From: Minisyncoccota bacterium
Lineage (GTDB): Bacteria > Patescibacteriota > Minisyncoccia > Phycocordibacterales > UBA12079
Assembly (NCBI GenBank): GCA_023140255.1
Contig: JAGLLX010000002.1
Span: 1-36,588 of the forward strand
Length of the DNA stretch: 36,588 nt
Direction: 5' to 3'
Below the pieces are notes generated by a model, which saw nothing but the letters and a program-made list of their open reading frames with translations, was not told the DNA's origin and ran no database searches. Below are positions 6,640-13,201 of this stretch, one piece after another. Within the stretch, counting starts at the first letter, position 1; each line of letters starts with the position of its first letter. The position numbers and the translations under genes were made by a program.

Positions 6640-7317
6640 ATGTCTTTTTCAAAAAAACTAACAATAAAAATTCTTCAAAAAATTATCACTATTATTGTGG
6701 CCTTATTTGTTATTTATATTGCTGGTTTAGCCACTGGCTCAGGGATAAATATACTAAATATTGATACTAGTTCGTTAGATTTTGAACGTATACTTTTTAT
6801 TCCAGGGGTTAGTACTTCTGCTTCAGAATTAAATCGTTGGAAAAGGGATTTAGCTTTTAATTTCCCTGAGGAAGAAATTATTTTTTTAGATGAGATTTTT
6901 TATTTTCATTGGCAGGACGAAAAAACAGAAAAAATTGTAGAAAAAGGGATTAAGGTTTTGGATGATGGGAAAAGTACTTTAATTATTGCTCATAGTTATG
7001 GAGGGATATTAGCTAAAACTATTATTAATAAGTCTGAAAATGAAAATGTGGTTAAGTTAATTACAATGGCTTCGCCTCATACAATGGAATCCTTTGGAAT
7101 AGATGATTCAAAAGAATTTTTAAATACTCCAGATGAAGTAACTGTTCCTACTTATTCTTTTGGTGGTTATATTGATCCAATAGTTTTCTTTACTAAAAGT
7201 GATGTAGAAGATTCTGAACATTTAGATTTATGGTCAAATCATAATGGTTTTTTATCTAATAAAGATATAAGAAGAAAGGTGTTATTTTTTGCATTAGGTT
7301 TAAATTATACGGAATAG
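6640..7317 (+). CDS. Membrane-anchored alpha/beta hydrolase (lipase-like)
   Basis: 225 residues. An N-terminal hydrophobic segment (about 11-32) should anchor it in the membrane with the catalytic part outside. The nucleophile elbow AHSYGG places the catalytic serine at 119 (a G-x-S-x-G variant with Ala first), with a likely catalytic histidine at 201 (SNHNGF) and an oxyanion strand ILFIPGVSTS near the start of the domain. The pattern is that of esterase/lipase and PGAP1-like hydrolases. Substrate unknown. It lies 15 bp after ftsH and is probably co-transcribed. No terminator is obvious before the tRNA region. Confidence 0.75.
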   Translation: MSFSKKLTIKILQKIITIIVALFVIYIAGLATGSGINILNIDTSSLDFERILFIPGVSTSASELNRWKRDLAFNFPEEEIIFLDEIFYFHWQDEKTEKIVEKGIKVLDDGKSTLIIAHSYGGILAKTIINKSENENVVKLITMASPHTMESFGIDDSKEFLNTPDEVTVPTYSFGGYIDPIVFFTKSDVEDSEHLDLWSNHNGFLSNKDIRRKVLFFALGLNYTE

Positions 7318-7387
7318 AATTGATTTCAGAAGGAATTTAAGCTAATATTTTACCTATCTACTAATATGTGTTATTGAAAAGTTGTGT

Positions 7388-7405
7388 GGGCGGATAGCTC
7401 AGTTG
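7388..7405 (+). pseudogene. 5' remnant of a tRNA (acceptor strand to D-loop)
   Basis: GGGCGGATAGCTCAGTTG matches the first 18 nt of the intact tRNA-Ile at 7543 with one change, and the flank TTGTGT before it is also shared. The match stops in the D-loop. The other part of a broken tRNA lies at 7654-7701. Confidence 0.7.
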
Positions 7406-7542
7406 AAGGAAAAACAATCTTCTTTGTTTTTCATCCGATTTTTCTATAAGAAAAAATTTCCGTTATTGAGCGAAGCGAGATAGGAAATAGGGAGGAAGTG
7501 TAGAGCTTATAATTTCAAGTGAGGGTAATTAGAAATTTGTGT

Positions 7543-7615
7543 GGGCGTATAGCTCAGTTGGTAGAGCGCGGAGCTTATACCTCCGTGGTCCCAGGTTCGA
7601 GTCCTGGTACGCCCA
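7543..7615 (+). tRNA. tRNA-Ile(UAU)
   Basis: 73 nt without CCA. Acceptor GGGCGTA/TACGCCC, D-stem GCTC/GAGC, anticodon stem CGGAG/CTCCG with loop CTTATAC (anticodon TAT at 7576-7578), T-arm CCAGG TTCGAGT CCTGG, discriminator A. UAU reads the isoleucine codon AUA. Most bacteria instead use a CAU anticodon modified to lysidine, so this species is notable. Confidence 0.9.
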
Positions 7616-7653
7616 CACACATTTTTAGTTTACCCGAACGATGGAATTATATC

Positions 7654-7701
7654 GGTAGATATACCTCTGTGGTCCCAGGTTCGAGTCCTGGCACACGCAC
7701 A
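7654..7701 (+). pseudogene. 3' remnant of a tRNA (D-arm to acceptor)
   Basis: Begins GGTAGA and continues TATACCTCTGTGG, a complete T-arm CCAGG TTCGAGT CCTGG and a decayed acceptor CACACGC-A. It resumes almost where the remnant at 7388-7405 stops, so the two together look like one tRNA gene split in the D-loop by about 250 bp. Confidence 0.7.
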
Positions 7702-7710
7702 AAAATATTA

Positions 7711-7737
7711 AAAACCAAAGCGTTTAGCTTTGGTTTT
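7711..7737 (+). terminator. Terminator after the tRNA region
   Basis: AAAACCAAAGC and GCTTTGGTTTT pair perfectly around a 5-nt loop. Confidence 0.85.
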
Positions 7738-7807
7738 TAATTGCATTTGTTAAGGTTCTTTGCTAATGTCTAAATTAGATATGTAATTTTAAATAAGGGA
7801 GGGGAAA

Positions 7808-8056
7808 ATGAAAACAAAGAGATTTATAAATCCTGCAAGAGGTGATCGGCTAGCTGCTCTTAAAAGTATTGGGAAATTAGAGTGGCTTAATATTAATGTT
7901 CCATGTGAAAATTGTGGGCAAAATGCTCACCCATATCGTATCTGGGGATCTGATGGTTTGTGGGAGGATTGTTGTTATTGTTCCCATTGTCATTTTGATA
8001 CTTGGGAAGAAAAAAATTGGGTGTTGAATCAGTCTTTAGCCAACTTACGAAAATGA
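7808..8056 (+). CDS. Small zinc-ribbon protein
   Basis: 82 residues with a clear Shine-Dalgarno (GGGAGGGG). Cysteines at 33 and 36 (CENC), 55 and 56, and 58 and 61 (CYCSHC) look like a treble-clef or zinc-ribbon metal site, with His41, His60 and His62 nearby. Trp and Tyr are frequent between the knuckles (YRIWGSDGLWED). I recognise no named family. It could bind nucleic acid or protein; nothing in the neighbourhood (tRNA upstream, convergent recG downstream) decides this. Confidence 0.75.
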   Translation: MKTKRFINPARGDRLAALKSIGKLEWLNINVPCENCGQNAHPYRIWGSDGLWEDCCYCSHCHFDTWEEKNWVLNQSLANLRK

Positions 8057-8076
8057 ATCAATTCGTTTTTTAAAAT

Positions 8077-10254
8077 TTATTCCAAATGAATAAGTTTCTC
8101 TAATTCGGAAATTTTTTCTAAAATAAGAGGGTGGTTTTGAAGTTCAGAATCACCCTCTATTATTTTTTTAGCTTCTGTTTGGGCTGCTTCTACTAATTTA
8201 ATATTTTTGATAGCTTCCATTGCTAAGTCAGACATTCCCCATTGTTTATTCCCAATCAATTCTCCAGAGCCTCTTAGTTTTAAATCAAATTCAGCTAATT
8301 CAAATCCGTTTTTTGCGGTTTTTAAGGCTTCTAATCTTTTTAAAGTTTTTTCGGTTTTTGTATCACTAAAAACAAAACAATAAGCTTGGTGGTTAGATCT
8401 GATAACTCTTCCACGAAGTTGGTGAAGTTGAGCTAGACCAAATCTTTCAGCTCCTTCTAAAATAATCATTGTCGCATTTTCAACATTCACCCCAACTTCA
8501 ACAACAGAAGTAGCAACGAGAATAGCGGTTTTACCAGAAGAAAAATCGTTCATAATTTCTTCTTTTTCAGAAGCTTTCATTTTGCTATGTAAAATTCCAA
8601 TTTCATATTCAGGGAAAACTTCTGTTTTAAGTCGTTGGGCTTCTGCAGTAACAGATTTTACTCGTAAAGCTCCTGCTTTATTAGGGTCAGGTTCTTCAAT
8701 ACGAGGGCAAATTACATATAATTGTCTTCCTTCTTCTAACTTTTCTTTTATTTTTTCATAAGTGCTATCTCTTTGCTGAGGAGTAACAATTTCAGTAATA
8801 ATTGGCTTTCTTCCATGAGGCATTTGGTCTAATAAAGTTAAATCAAGGTCTCCATAAATACTTAATGCAAGAGTTCTAGGAATAGGGGTAGCAGTCATAG
8901 AGAGTAGATGAGGAATTAACTCTTTGGTTTTAGAATTAGCCCTATTTTTTTTACTTAATTTTTGTCTTTGTAATATACCGAATTTGTGTTGTTCATCAAT
9001 AATAATATAAGCAAGGTTTTTAAATTCTACTGATTTTTGAATTAAGGAATGTGTTCCAATTAAAATTGGAATTTCTCCGTTGGCTACCCATTTTAAGAGT
9101 TGGGCTTTAGAGATTTTTGTCCATTCAGTGGGATTTACTTTTGACGGAAACTTAAAACAACCAGAAGAAGTAATCAAACCAATATTGATATTTAGATATT
9201 CAAAAAATTTAATAAAAGATTCAAAATGTTGTTTTGCTAAAATTTCAGTTGGTACCATATAAGCTGTTTGTAGATGAGCTGATGGTTGGTTTTTAGGGGA
9301 AGTGGTAGTAATAGCATAAATAGTGGCTGCAGCCACAGCAGTTTTTCCAGAACCAACATCTCCTTCTAATAAACGATTCATTGCATAGTCTTTTTTAAAG
9401 TCTTCTAGAATGGTTTTGATTGAACTTAGTTGAGATTCTGTTGCTTTGAAGGGAAATTTTTTGATAAAGTCGTTTAACTCTTTTTGGGTCTTAGATATTT
9501 TGAAGGAGGGGTTTTTTTGATACTCGGTTTTTTGCTTGGCTCTTAGAAGAGAAATAAAAAATATTTCTTCAAAAGCAAATCTTTTTTTTGAGGCTTGGGC
9601 GTCTGATTTTTTCTGAGGAGTATGAATCCAGATTAAAGCTGTTTTTAAAGTAGGAAGATTATATTTTTTTAAAATTTCTTTAGAAATAGGGTCTGAAATT
9701 TTATCTAAGATTCCTTCTGAAAATATTTTTTCAATTTTGTGATAGATCCATTTTGAATTTAGTCCGCGAGTTTCAGAGTAGACAGGAAAAATAAAGGAGT
9801 CAGAATCTTTTTCTTGAAATAAAGTTTCTTCAGATATAATAGGAAGAGAAGAAACATTTTGATATTCTGGATTAGCTAAATATAATTTTCCGTTTCTTTC
9901 TGAAATAGTTCCTGTAAATTTAGCATAAGATCCTTCAGCTAACATTTTTGAGATATAAGCTTGGCGAAACCAAATAGCTTTAATTACTCCACTAGCGTCT
10001 TCAAGAGTAGCTTCAGTCATTGGAATTTTTTTATAATAAGCTTTTGTGGCTTTTATTTTTTTAACTTGAGCGTAAATAATTATTTTGTCTCCTTTCTTTA
10101 GATTTTTAATTTCTTTTAAATCTTCAGTGCTTTCATAACGAGAAGGGAAATAAAACAATAAATCTTTAAGAGTATTTAAATCAAGCCTTTTCAATGCTTT
10201 TTTTTGGGCTTCAGTAGTTCTAAATTCTTTTTGTATAAGCGAGTTTAGTTTCAT
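8077..10254 (-). CDS. recG: ATP-dependent DNA helicase RecG
   Basis: 725 residues, typical length. The N-terminal part holds the helical region and OB-fold wedge (about 50-150, e.g. GDKIIIYAQVKKIKATKAYYKKIPM and YAKFTGTISERNGKLYLANPEY). The helicase core has Walker A GDVGSGKT at 298-305, DEQH at 420-423 (Walker B), SMTATPIPRTLALSIYGDLD, and motif VI QLRGRVIRS. The end AEFDLKLRGSGELIGNKQWG is the conserved TRG-type region. RecG reverses stalled replication forks and processes recombination intermediates. It converges on the zinc-ribbon gene; its 5' side abuts an inverted-repeat element beginning within a few bases of the ATG. Confidence 0.97.
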   Translation of the reverse strand: MKLNSLIQKEFRTTEAQKKALKRLDLNTLKDLLFYFPSRYESTEDLKEIKNLKKGDKIIIYAQVKKIKATKAYYKKIPMTEATLEDASGVIKAIWFRQAYISKMLAEGSYAKFTGTISERNGKLYLANPEYQNVSSLPIISEETLFQEKDSDSFIFPVYSETRGLNSKWIYHKIEKIFSEGILDKISDPISKEILKKYNLPTLKTALIWIHTPQKKSDAQASKKRFAFEEIFFISLLRAKQKTEYQKNPSFKISKTQKELNDFIKKFPFKATESQLSSIKTILEDFKKDYAMNRLLEGDVGSGKTAVAAATIYAITTTSPKNQPSAHLQTAYMVPTEILAKQHFESFIKFFEYLNINIGLITSSGCFKFPSKVNPTEWTKISKAQLLKWVANGEIPILIGTHSLIQKSVEFKNLAYIIIDEQHKFGILQRQKLSKKNRANSKTKELIPHLLSMTATPIPRTLALSIYGDLDLTLLDQMPHGRKPIITEIVTPQQRDSTYEKIKEKLEEGRQLYVICPRIEEPDPNKAGALRVKSVTAEAQRLKTEVFPEYEIGILHSKMKASEKEEIMNDFSSGKTAILVATSVVEVGVNVENATMIILEGAERFGLAQLHQLRGRVIRSNHQAYCFVFSDTKTEKTLKRLEALKTAKNGFELAEFDLKLRGSGELIGNKQWGMSDLAMEAIKNIKLVEAAQTEAKKIIEGDSELQNHPLILEKISELEKLIHLE

Positions 10255-10332
10255 CCCGTTAGAGATAATTTACGAAAAGTAAATAATCTTAATTTAATTA
10301 GTAATTTTAACCCCGCCAAATCTCTAACGGGA
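10252..10332. repeat. Inverted-repeat element between recG and rubrerythrin
   Basis: ATCCCGTTAGAGAT at the left and ATCTCTAACGGGAT at the right are exact reverse complements, enclosing about 53 bp of AT-rich DNA plus CCCCGCC. The left arm touches the recG start codon. It looks like a small palindromic (REP/MITE-like) element or a regulatory stem in the recG leader; I see no second copy in this window. Confidence 0.6.
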
Positions 10333-10371
10333 TCTATTCCTTGTATTTTAGCACATTGCTGTGCTTTTTTA

Positions 10372-10380
10372 TGATATAAT
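10372..10380 (+). promoter_or_regulatory. Extended -10 promoter of rubrerythrin
   Basis: TG-A-TATAAT, an extended -10, with no clear -35. The start codon lies 29 nt downstream with no Shine-Dalgarno. Confidence 0.6.
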
Positions 10381-10409
10381 CCTTTATTATAGATAATAAA
10401 TAAAATATC

Positions 10410-10964
10410 ATGCAAAAAACATTAAATAATTTAGCTAAAGCCTTTATAGGAGAAAGTCAGGCGAGAAATCGTTATACTTTTTATGCTAAAACAGCTAAAA
10501 AAGAGGGTTACGAACAATTAAGTGAAGTTTTTTTATTAACTGCTGATAATGAAAGAGAACATGCTAAGTGGTTGTTAAGATTAATTAATGAATTAGGTGG
10601 AAAAGATATTATAGTAGAAGCTGAAGTTCCTACTGTATTAGGAAATACTGTTGAAAATTTAAAATCAGCGATTAAAGGAGAAAGTTATGAAAATTTAACA
10701 ATGTATCCTGACTTTGCAACTATTGCTGAAGAAGAAAATTTACCAGAAATTGCAAAAAGATTAAGAGCTATTGCTGTAGCAGAAAAACATCACGAAGAAA
10801 GATTTAAAAAATTTTTGTATAACATAGAAAATAATAAAGTTTTTCAAAAAGATGAAGAAGTAAATTGGGTTTGTAGAAAATGTGGTTATTTACATAAAGG
10901 AACAGAAGCTCCAGAAAAATGCCCTTCATGTGACCACCCACAAAGTTATTTTGAAATGGAATAA
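10410..10964 (+). CDS. Rubrerythrin
   Basis: 184 residues. The N-terminal ferritin-like four-helix domain carries the diiron ligand motifs (GESQARNRY, ADNEREHAKW, FATIAEEENLPEIAKRLRAIAVAEKHHEERF). The C-terminal rubredoxin domain has two knuckles, CRKC and CPSC, separated by 12 residues, for one Fe(SCys)4 site. Rubrerythrins reduce hydrogen peroxide in anaerobes and microaerophiles, taking electrons from rubredoxin or NAD(P)H oxidoreductases. This suggests an anaerobic or low-oxygen life. The gene is monocistronic with its own extended -10 promoter and a very strong terminator. Confidence 0.96.
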   Translation: MQKTLNNLAKAFIGESQARNRYTFYAKTAKKEGYEQLSEVFLLTADNEREHAKWLLRLINELGGKDIIVEAEVPTVLGNTVENLKSAIKGESYENLTMYPDFATIAEEENLPEIAKRLRAIAVAEKHHEERFKKFLYNIENNKVFQKDEEVNWVCRKCGYLHKGTEAPEKCPSCDHPQSYFEME

Positions 10965-11034
10965 TTAACTTATCTAGTTAAGAGAAAATCCTTTGAAATA
11001 TACAAGATAATTATATATTTCTAAATAAAATGAT

Positions 11035-11074
11035 AAAAAGTCAACGGCTCACCTAGGTGAGCCGTTGACTTTTT
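11035..11074 (+). terminator. Terminator of rubrerythrin (perfect 20-bp palindrome)
   Basis: Arms GTCAACGGCTCACCT and AGGTGAGCCGTTGAC are exact complements with no loop, flanked by A5 and T7. It is bidirectional in form. Confidence 0.9.
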
Positions 11075-11091
11075 TTGGTATATTGATAAGA

Positions 11092-11314
11092 TAGAGAAAG
11101 ATGTAAGGTGATTATCTTGTAATCCGGTCGTCGTAGTTATTACCATCCATCAATGGTATTTACTACAAAGGAGACATTTTTTATGGGGATCGCTATTTTG
11201 TGCCTTGGGAGACGGGCACGTTAAAATCAGTCTTCACAAAGGACCTTTATATTTTTTTATATTAACAGACTCTTTATCCGTCCCCTCGCTTGTTTCTTGA
11301 GCGAGGGGATTTTA
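11092..11314 (+). ncRNA. Possible structured RNA with intrinsic terminator
   Basis: No normal gene is visible in this stretch, but it carries several local hairpins: GTAGTnnnnACCAT/ATGGTnnnnACTAC at 11133-11166, GTGCC/GGGCAC around 11199-11219, and a strong terminator CCCCTCGCT/AGCGAGGGG at 11282-11308 followed by ATTTTATTATTT. A candidate 13-codon reading frame (MGIAILCLGRRAR) starts at 11183 behind AAAGGAGAC, so a short leader peptide is the alternative. GC content is higher than in the flanks. I could not assign it to 6S, SRP or RNase P RNA. Confidence 0.45.
11282..11314 (+). terminator. Strong intrinsic terminator of the RNA at 11.1-11.3 kb
   Basis: Nine-base-pair GC-rich stem CCCCTCGCT/AGCGAGGGG with a 9-nt loop and T-rich tail. 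Confidence 0.85.
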
Positions 11315-11388
11315 TTATTTCTTTTTGAAAATTAACCTTTTTCCTTTAAGTAATAATGACTTAATTAAATTTAATTGTAGATATAAAT

Positions 11389-11406
11389 ATTCCATTTAAA
11401 TGGAAT
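11389..11406. promoter_or_regulatory. Palindromic operator, site 1
   Basis: ATTCCATTTAAATGGAAT, a perfect 18-bp palindrome. Its centre lies 105 bp upstream of the centre of site 2, about ten helical turns. Confidence 0.7.
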
Positions 11407-11493
11407 GTAAACAGCTTAGTTTTTACAAATGCAAATAATAAGATCATTTTTTAATGAGATTTAAATAGCTATTTAAAGATATTAACTTATATT

Positions 11494-11511
11494 AGTCCAT
11501 TTAAATGGAAT
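11494..11511. promoter_or_regulatory. Palindromic operator, site 2, over the -35 region
   Basis: AGTCCATTTAAATGGAAT, one mismatch from site 1. It covers the -35 position of the promoter at 11517-11525, so a bound repressor would block transcription of the regulator gene. Confidence 0.75.
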
Positions 11512-11516
11512 AATTA

Positions 11517-11525
11517 TGTTATAAT
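11517..11525 (+). promoter_or_regulatory. Extended -10 promoter of the TrpR/YerC-like gene
   Basis: TG-T-TATAAT, directly downstream of operator site 2. Confidence 0.65.
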
Positions 11526-11565
11526 AATAGAAAAGAAGGTGTTTAATATATTTAAATAAAATAAT

Positions 11566-12012
11566 ATGGTTAGAGTGTCAAAACAAAAAATCGATAAAAA
11601 AGTTTTAAATCAAATTAATAATAGGTTAGTTGATGTTATTTCTAAATTGGAAACTAACATTTCTATAGCAAATTTTTTAAATGATCTATTAACTGAATCT
11701 GAAAAAATTGTTTTAGCGAAAAGACTTGCTATTATTTTTATGCTTCAAGAAAATATAAGTTGGTATAAAATATCTGTTTTGTTAAAAGTAAGTCCAACTA
11801 CTGTTAAAAAAGTAGTAATTGATATTGATTTAGAAGAATATGAAAATATCTTAAAAATTGTTAAACAAAGAAAAAATAGAATTACTTTTTGGGCTGGAAT
11901 GGACTTAACTTTAAGAATAGGAATACCTTCACTAGTAGGAGCAGGTCAATGGAATCTTTTAGATGAGATATATGAAAAATATCAAATTAAAAAGAACACT
12001 AAAAAGGAATAG
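11566..12012 (+). CDS. TrpR/YerC-like DNA-binding regulator
   Basis: 148 residues. The central part (FLNDLLTESEKIVLAKRLAIIFMLQENISWYKISVLLKVSPTTVKKV) matches the TrpR/YerC-YecD helix-turn-helix family, whose core is an all-helical dimer. The C-terminal extension of about 60 residues (FWAGMDLTLRIGIPSLVGAGQW) is not part of classical TrpR. Four copies of one palindrome surround the gene, one over its own promoter, so autoregulation is likely. No tryptophan gene is nearby, so tryptophan as ligand is not implied. The start is taken at the first ATG; no Shine-Dalgarno is evident. Confidence 0.8.
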   Translation: MVRVSKQKIDKKVLNQINNRLVDVISKLETNISIANFLNDLLTESEKIVLAKRLAIIFMLQENISWYKISVLLKVSPTTVKKVVIDIDLEEYENILKIVKQRKNRITFWAGMDLTLRIGIPSLVGAGQWNLLDEIYEKYQIKKNTKKE

Positions 12013-12043
12013 TAAGGAAGAAAGTTTAAACATACCCTCTACT

Positions 12044-12061
12044 ATTTCATTTAAATGGAAT
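12044..12061. promoter_or_regulatory. Palindromic operator, site 3
   Basis: ATTTCATTTAAATGGAAT, one mismatch, embedded in a longer near-palindrome (TCTACT on the left, AGTAGA on the right). It is 32 bp after the regulator's stop codon. Confidence 0.65.
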
Positions 12062-12063
12062 AG

Positions 12064-12290
12064 TAGAGAATTAAGTATAGACAAAGACAAATATAAAAAA
12101 GTTGCTGAAGGATTTGAGAATGAAAATAATTAGTTATTAGTTAAAGGAGTTGTGGCTAAAGAAAAGGAGTTTTAGTAGATGTAAGAAGTTTAAGATAATA
12201 ATCTTCTTACTATTCCATTTAAATGGAATAGTAGAGGGTGTATTTTTATAGATTAAAGTATAAAAATGTGTTATTTTATATTAAATATAA
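12064..12290. other. Non-coding stretch after the TrpR-like gene
   Basis: No open reading frame of note. It contains a hairpin GTAAGAAG/CTTCTTAC at 12181-12210 next to operator site 4, then AT-rich sequence that probably serves as the tRNA-Ser promoter region. Confidence 0.4.
12212..12229. promoter_or_regulatory. Palindromic operator, site 4
   Basis: ATTCCATTTAAATGGAAT, perfect, again within longer flanking symmetry (TACT/AGTA). The right flank AGTAGAGGGT mirrors the left flank of site 3 (ACCCTCTACT), so sites 3 and 4 form the ends of a 200-bp inverted arrangement. Confidence 0.65.
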
Positions 12291-12293
12291 CAT

Positions 12294-12345
12294 GGAGAGC
12301 TGGCTGAGGGTGGACGACGAATGTTCAAACACATTCATTTCCATC
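12294..12345 (+). pseudogene. 5' remnant of tRNA-Ser and decayed continuation
   Basis: GGAGAGCTGGCTGAG repeats the first 15 nt of the intact tRNA-Ser at 12380 with one change, and the AT-rich sequence just upstream (TTAAATATAA) is shared as well. After the D-loop the match ends; a T-arm-like GAATG-TTCAAACA-CATTC follows. Confidence 0.6.
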
Positions 12346-12379
12346 TAATGATGGATTAAAAATTAAATATAATATATAT

Positions 12380-12466
12380 GGAGAGTTGGCTGAGCGGTTT
12401 AAAGCGCATCCCTGCTAAGGATGTGGGGAGGAAACTCCCTCGAGGGTTCGAATCCCTCACTCTCCG
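12380..12466 (+). tRNA. tRNA-Ser(GCU)
   Basis: 87 nt without CCA. Acceptor GGAGAGT/ACTCTCC, anticodon stem CATCC/GGATG with loop CTGCTAA (anticodon GCT at 12414-12416), long variable arm TGGGGAGGAAACTCCCTC as in class II tRNAs, T-arm GAGGG TTCGAAT CCCTC, discriminator G. It reads AGC/AGU. Confidence 0.95.
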
Positions 12467-12519
12467 CAGTGAATACTTGTTATCGGCAGACCTTGGTGCC
12501 TTAATAGACAAGTATAAAT

Positions 12520-12546
12520 AAAAAACACCCTTGCGGGTGTTTTTTG
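12520..12546. terminator. Terminator between tRNA-Ser and the convergent operon
   Basis: AAAAAACACCC-ttgc-GGGTGTTTTTT, symmetrical enough to act in both directions. Confidence 0.85.
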
Positions 12547-12549
12547 CAT

Positions 12550-12717
12550 CTATTTACTCCAATGCCCGAGTACCCATTCCCATTGTTTACGACTATAATC
12601 GTAACGCCAATGAGCTCTAACCCATTTAGTTTTTCCTATTGGGCGTATAGTTCGCATATTTTGCATTTTATCTATTGGCTTTATAGGTCTAATGGGTTTT
12701 ATTTTTCTTATCACCAT
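12550..12717 (-). CDS. Small Trp-rich basic protein downstream of DUF3892
   Basis: 55 residues from the ATG at 12717, four bases after the stop of the DUF3892 gene, which suggests translational coupling. The N-terminal half is a basic repeat (IRKIKPIRPIKPIDK); the C-terminal half has a W-V-x-x-H-W pattern twice (KWVRAHWRYDY, WEWVLGHWSK). I recognise no family with confidence; short WxxxHW repeat proteins are known as small secreted or phage-borne proteins. Confidence 0.5.
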   Translation of the reverse strand: MVIRKIKPIRPIKPIDKMQNMRTIRPIGKTKWVRAHWRYDYSRKQWEWVLGHWSK

Positions 12718-12721
12718 AATA

Positions 12722-12994
12722 TTAACATTGAGGTAGAGATAAAAGATTATCTCGAGTTTCACCGTCAGCATCTGGTGCTGTTTTGATGTATGGGTTACCA
12801 AATGTTGGGCGTACCACATTTACATCAGAATATTCTCCTTGTTCCGAAACATAAAAAGAAGCTGATCCATTTTCAATTAAACGAATAACCTCTTCTCTTG
12901 TATGTATTACTCCGCTGTATTTAACATGAGTAATGTGTTGTAGAGAACTATAAGTATCAGGTTTCCTGATATGTGTAATTCTATATTCATTCAT
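12722..12994 (-). CDS. DUF3892 domain protein
   Basis: 90 residues, the size of the domain. YRITHIRKPD at the start, the EEVIRLIENGSASFYVSEQG centre, a V-V-x-P segment, and the closing YIKTAPDADGETRDNLLSLPQC match DUF3892, a small protein of unknown function common in phage, plasmid and accessory regions. It is the first gene of a two-gene minus-strand unit at the left side of the accessory island. Confidence 0.8.
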   Translation of the reverse strand: MNEYRITHIRKPDTYSSLQHITHVKYSGVIHTREEVIRLIENGSASFYVSEQGEYSDVNVVRPTFGNPYIKTAPDADGETRDNLLSLPQC

Positions 12995-13041
12995 AATAGA
13001 AATTTCTTAGTGTGGTACTTAATAATATTCCAACTATTATG

Positions 13042-13047
13042 TATAAT
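13042..13047 (+). promoter_or_regulatory. -10 element for the small RNA at 13.05 kb
   Basis: TATAAT about 7 nt upstream of the predicted RNA 5' end; no good -35. Confidence 0.4.
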
Positions 13048-13053
13048 ATATAC

Positions 13054-13160
13054 AGTAGTGGTTGCACACCCTACTTACTTCGGAAAAAGTACCACCCTTT
13101 TCTAAAAGAGTAGGTACGCGGGCGACAATCTTTTTATTTTAGAATGGGGATTGTCGTTTT
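13054..13160 (+). ncRNA. Putative small structured RNA with terminator
   Basis: A three-way junction can be drawn: closing stem CCTACT (13070-13075)/AGTAGG (13109-13114), hairpin ACTT/AAGT (13077-13090) and hairpin CTTTT/AAAAG (13097-13108). A GCGACAATC/GATTGTCG hairpin at 13122-13156 followed by TTTT would terminate it. The stretch contains no convincing reading frame, has its own TATAAT, and lies between divergent genes. It could be a trans-acting sRNA or an unrecognised riboswitch-like leader of the LexA-like gene, though that gene has its own promoter. Confidence 0.5.
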
Positions 13161-13201
13161 GCGTTATGTTGCTCTATACATTATACTCGTTTTAATATAA
13201 G

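Noticed and set aside
12544-12786. Plus-strand frame with aromatic-rich sequence
   Set aside because: Antisense to the DUF3892 operon, with atypical composition and no start signal.
13042-13160. Identification of the small RNA as SRP RNA or 6S RNA
   Set aside because: No GGAAG-type SRP tetraloop region and no long single-hairpin 6S shape.
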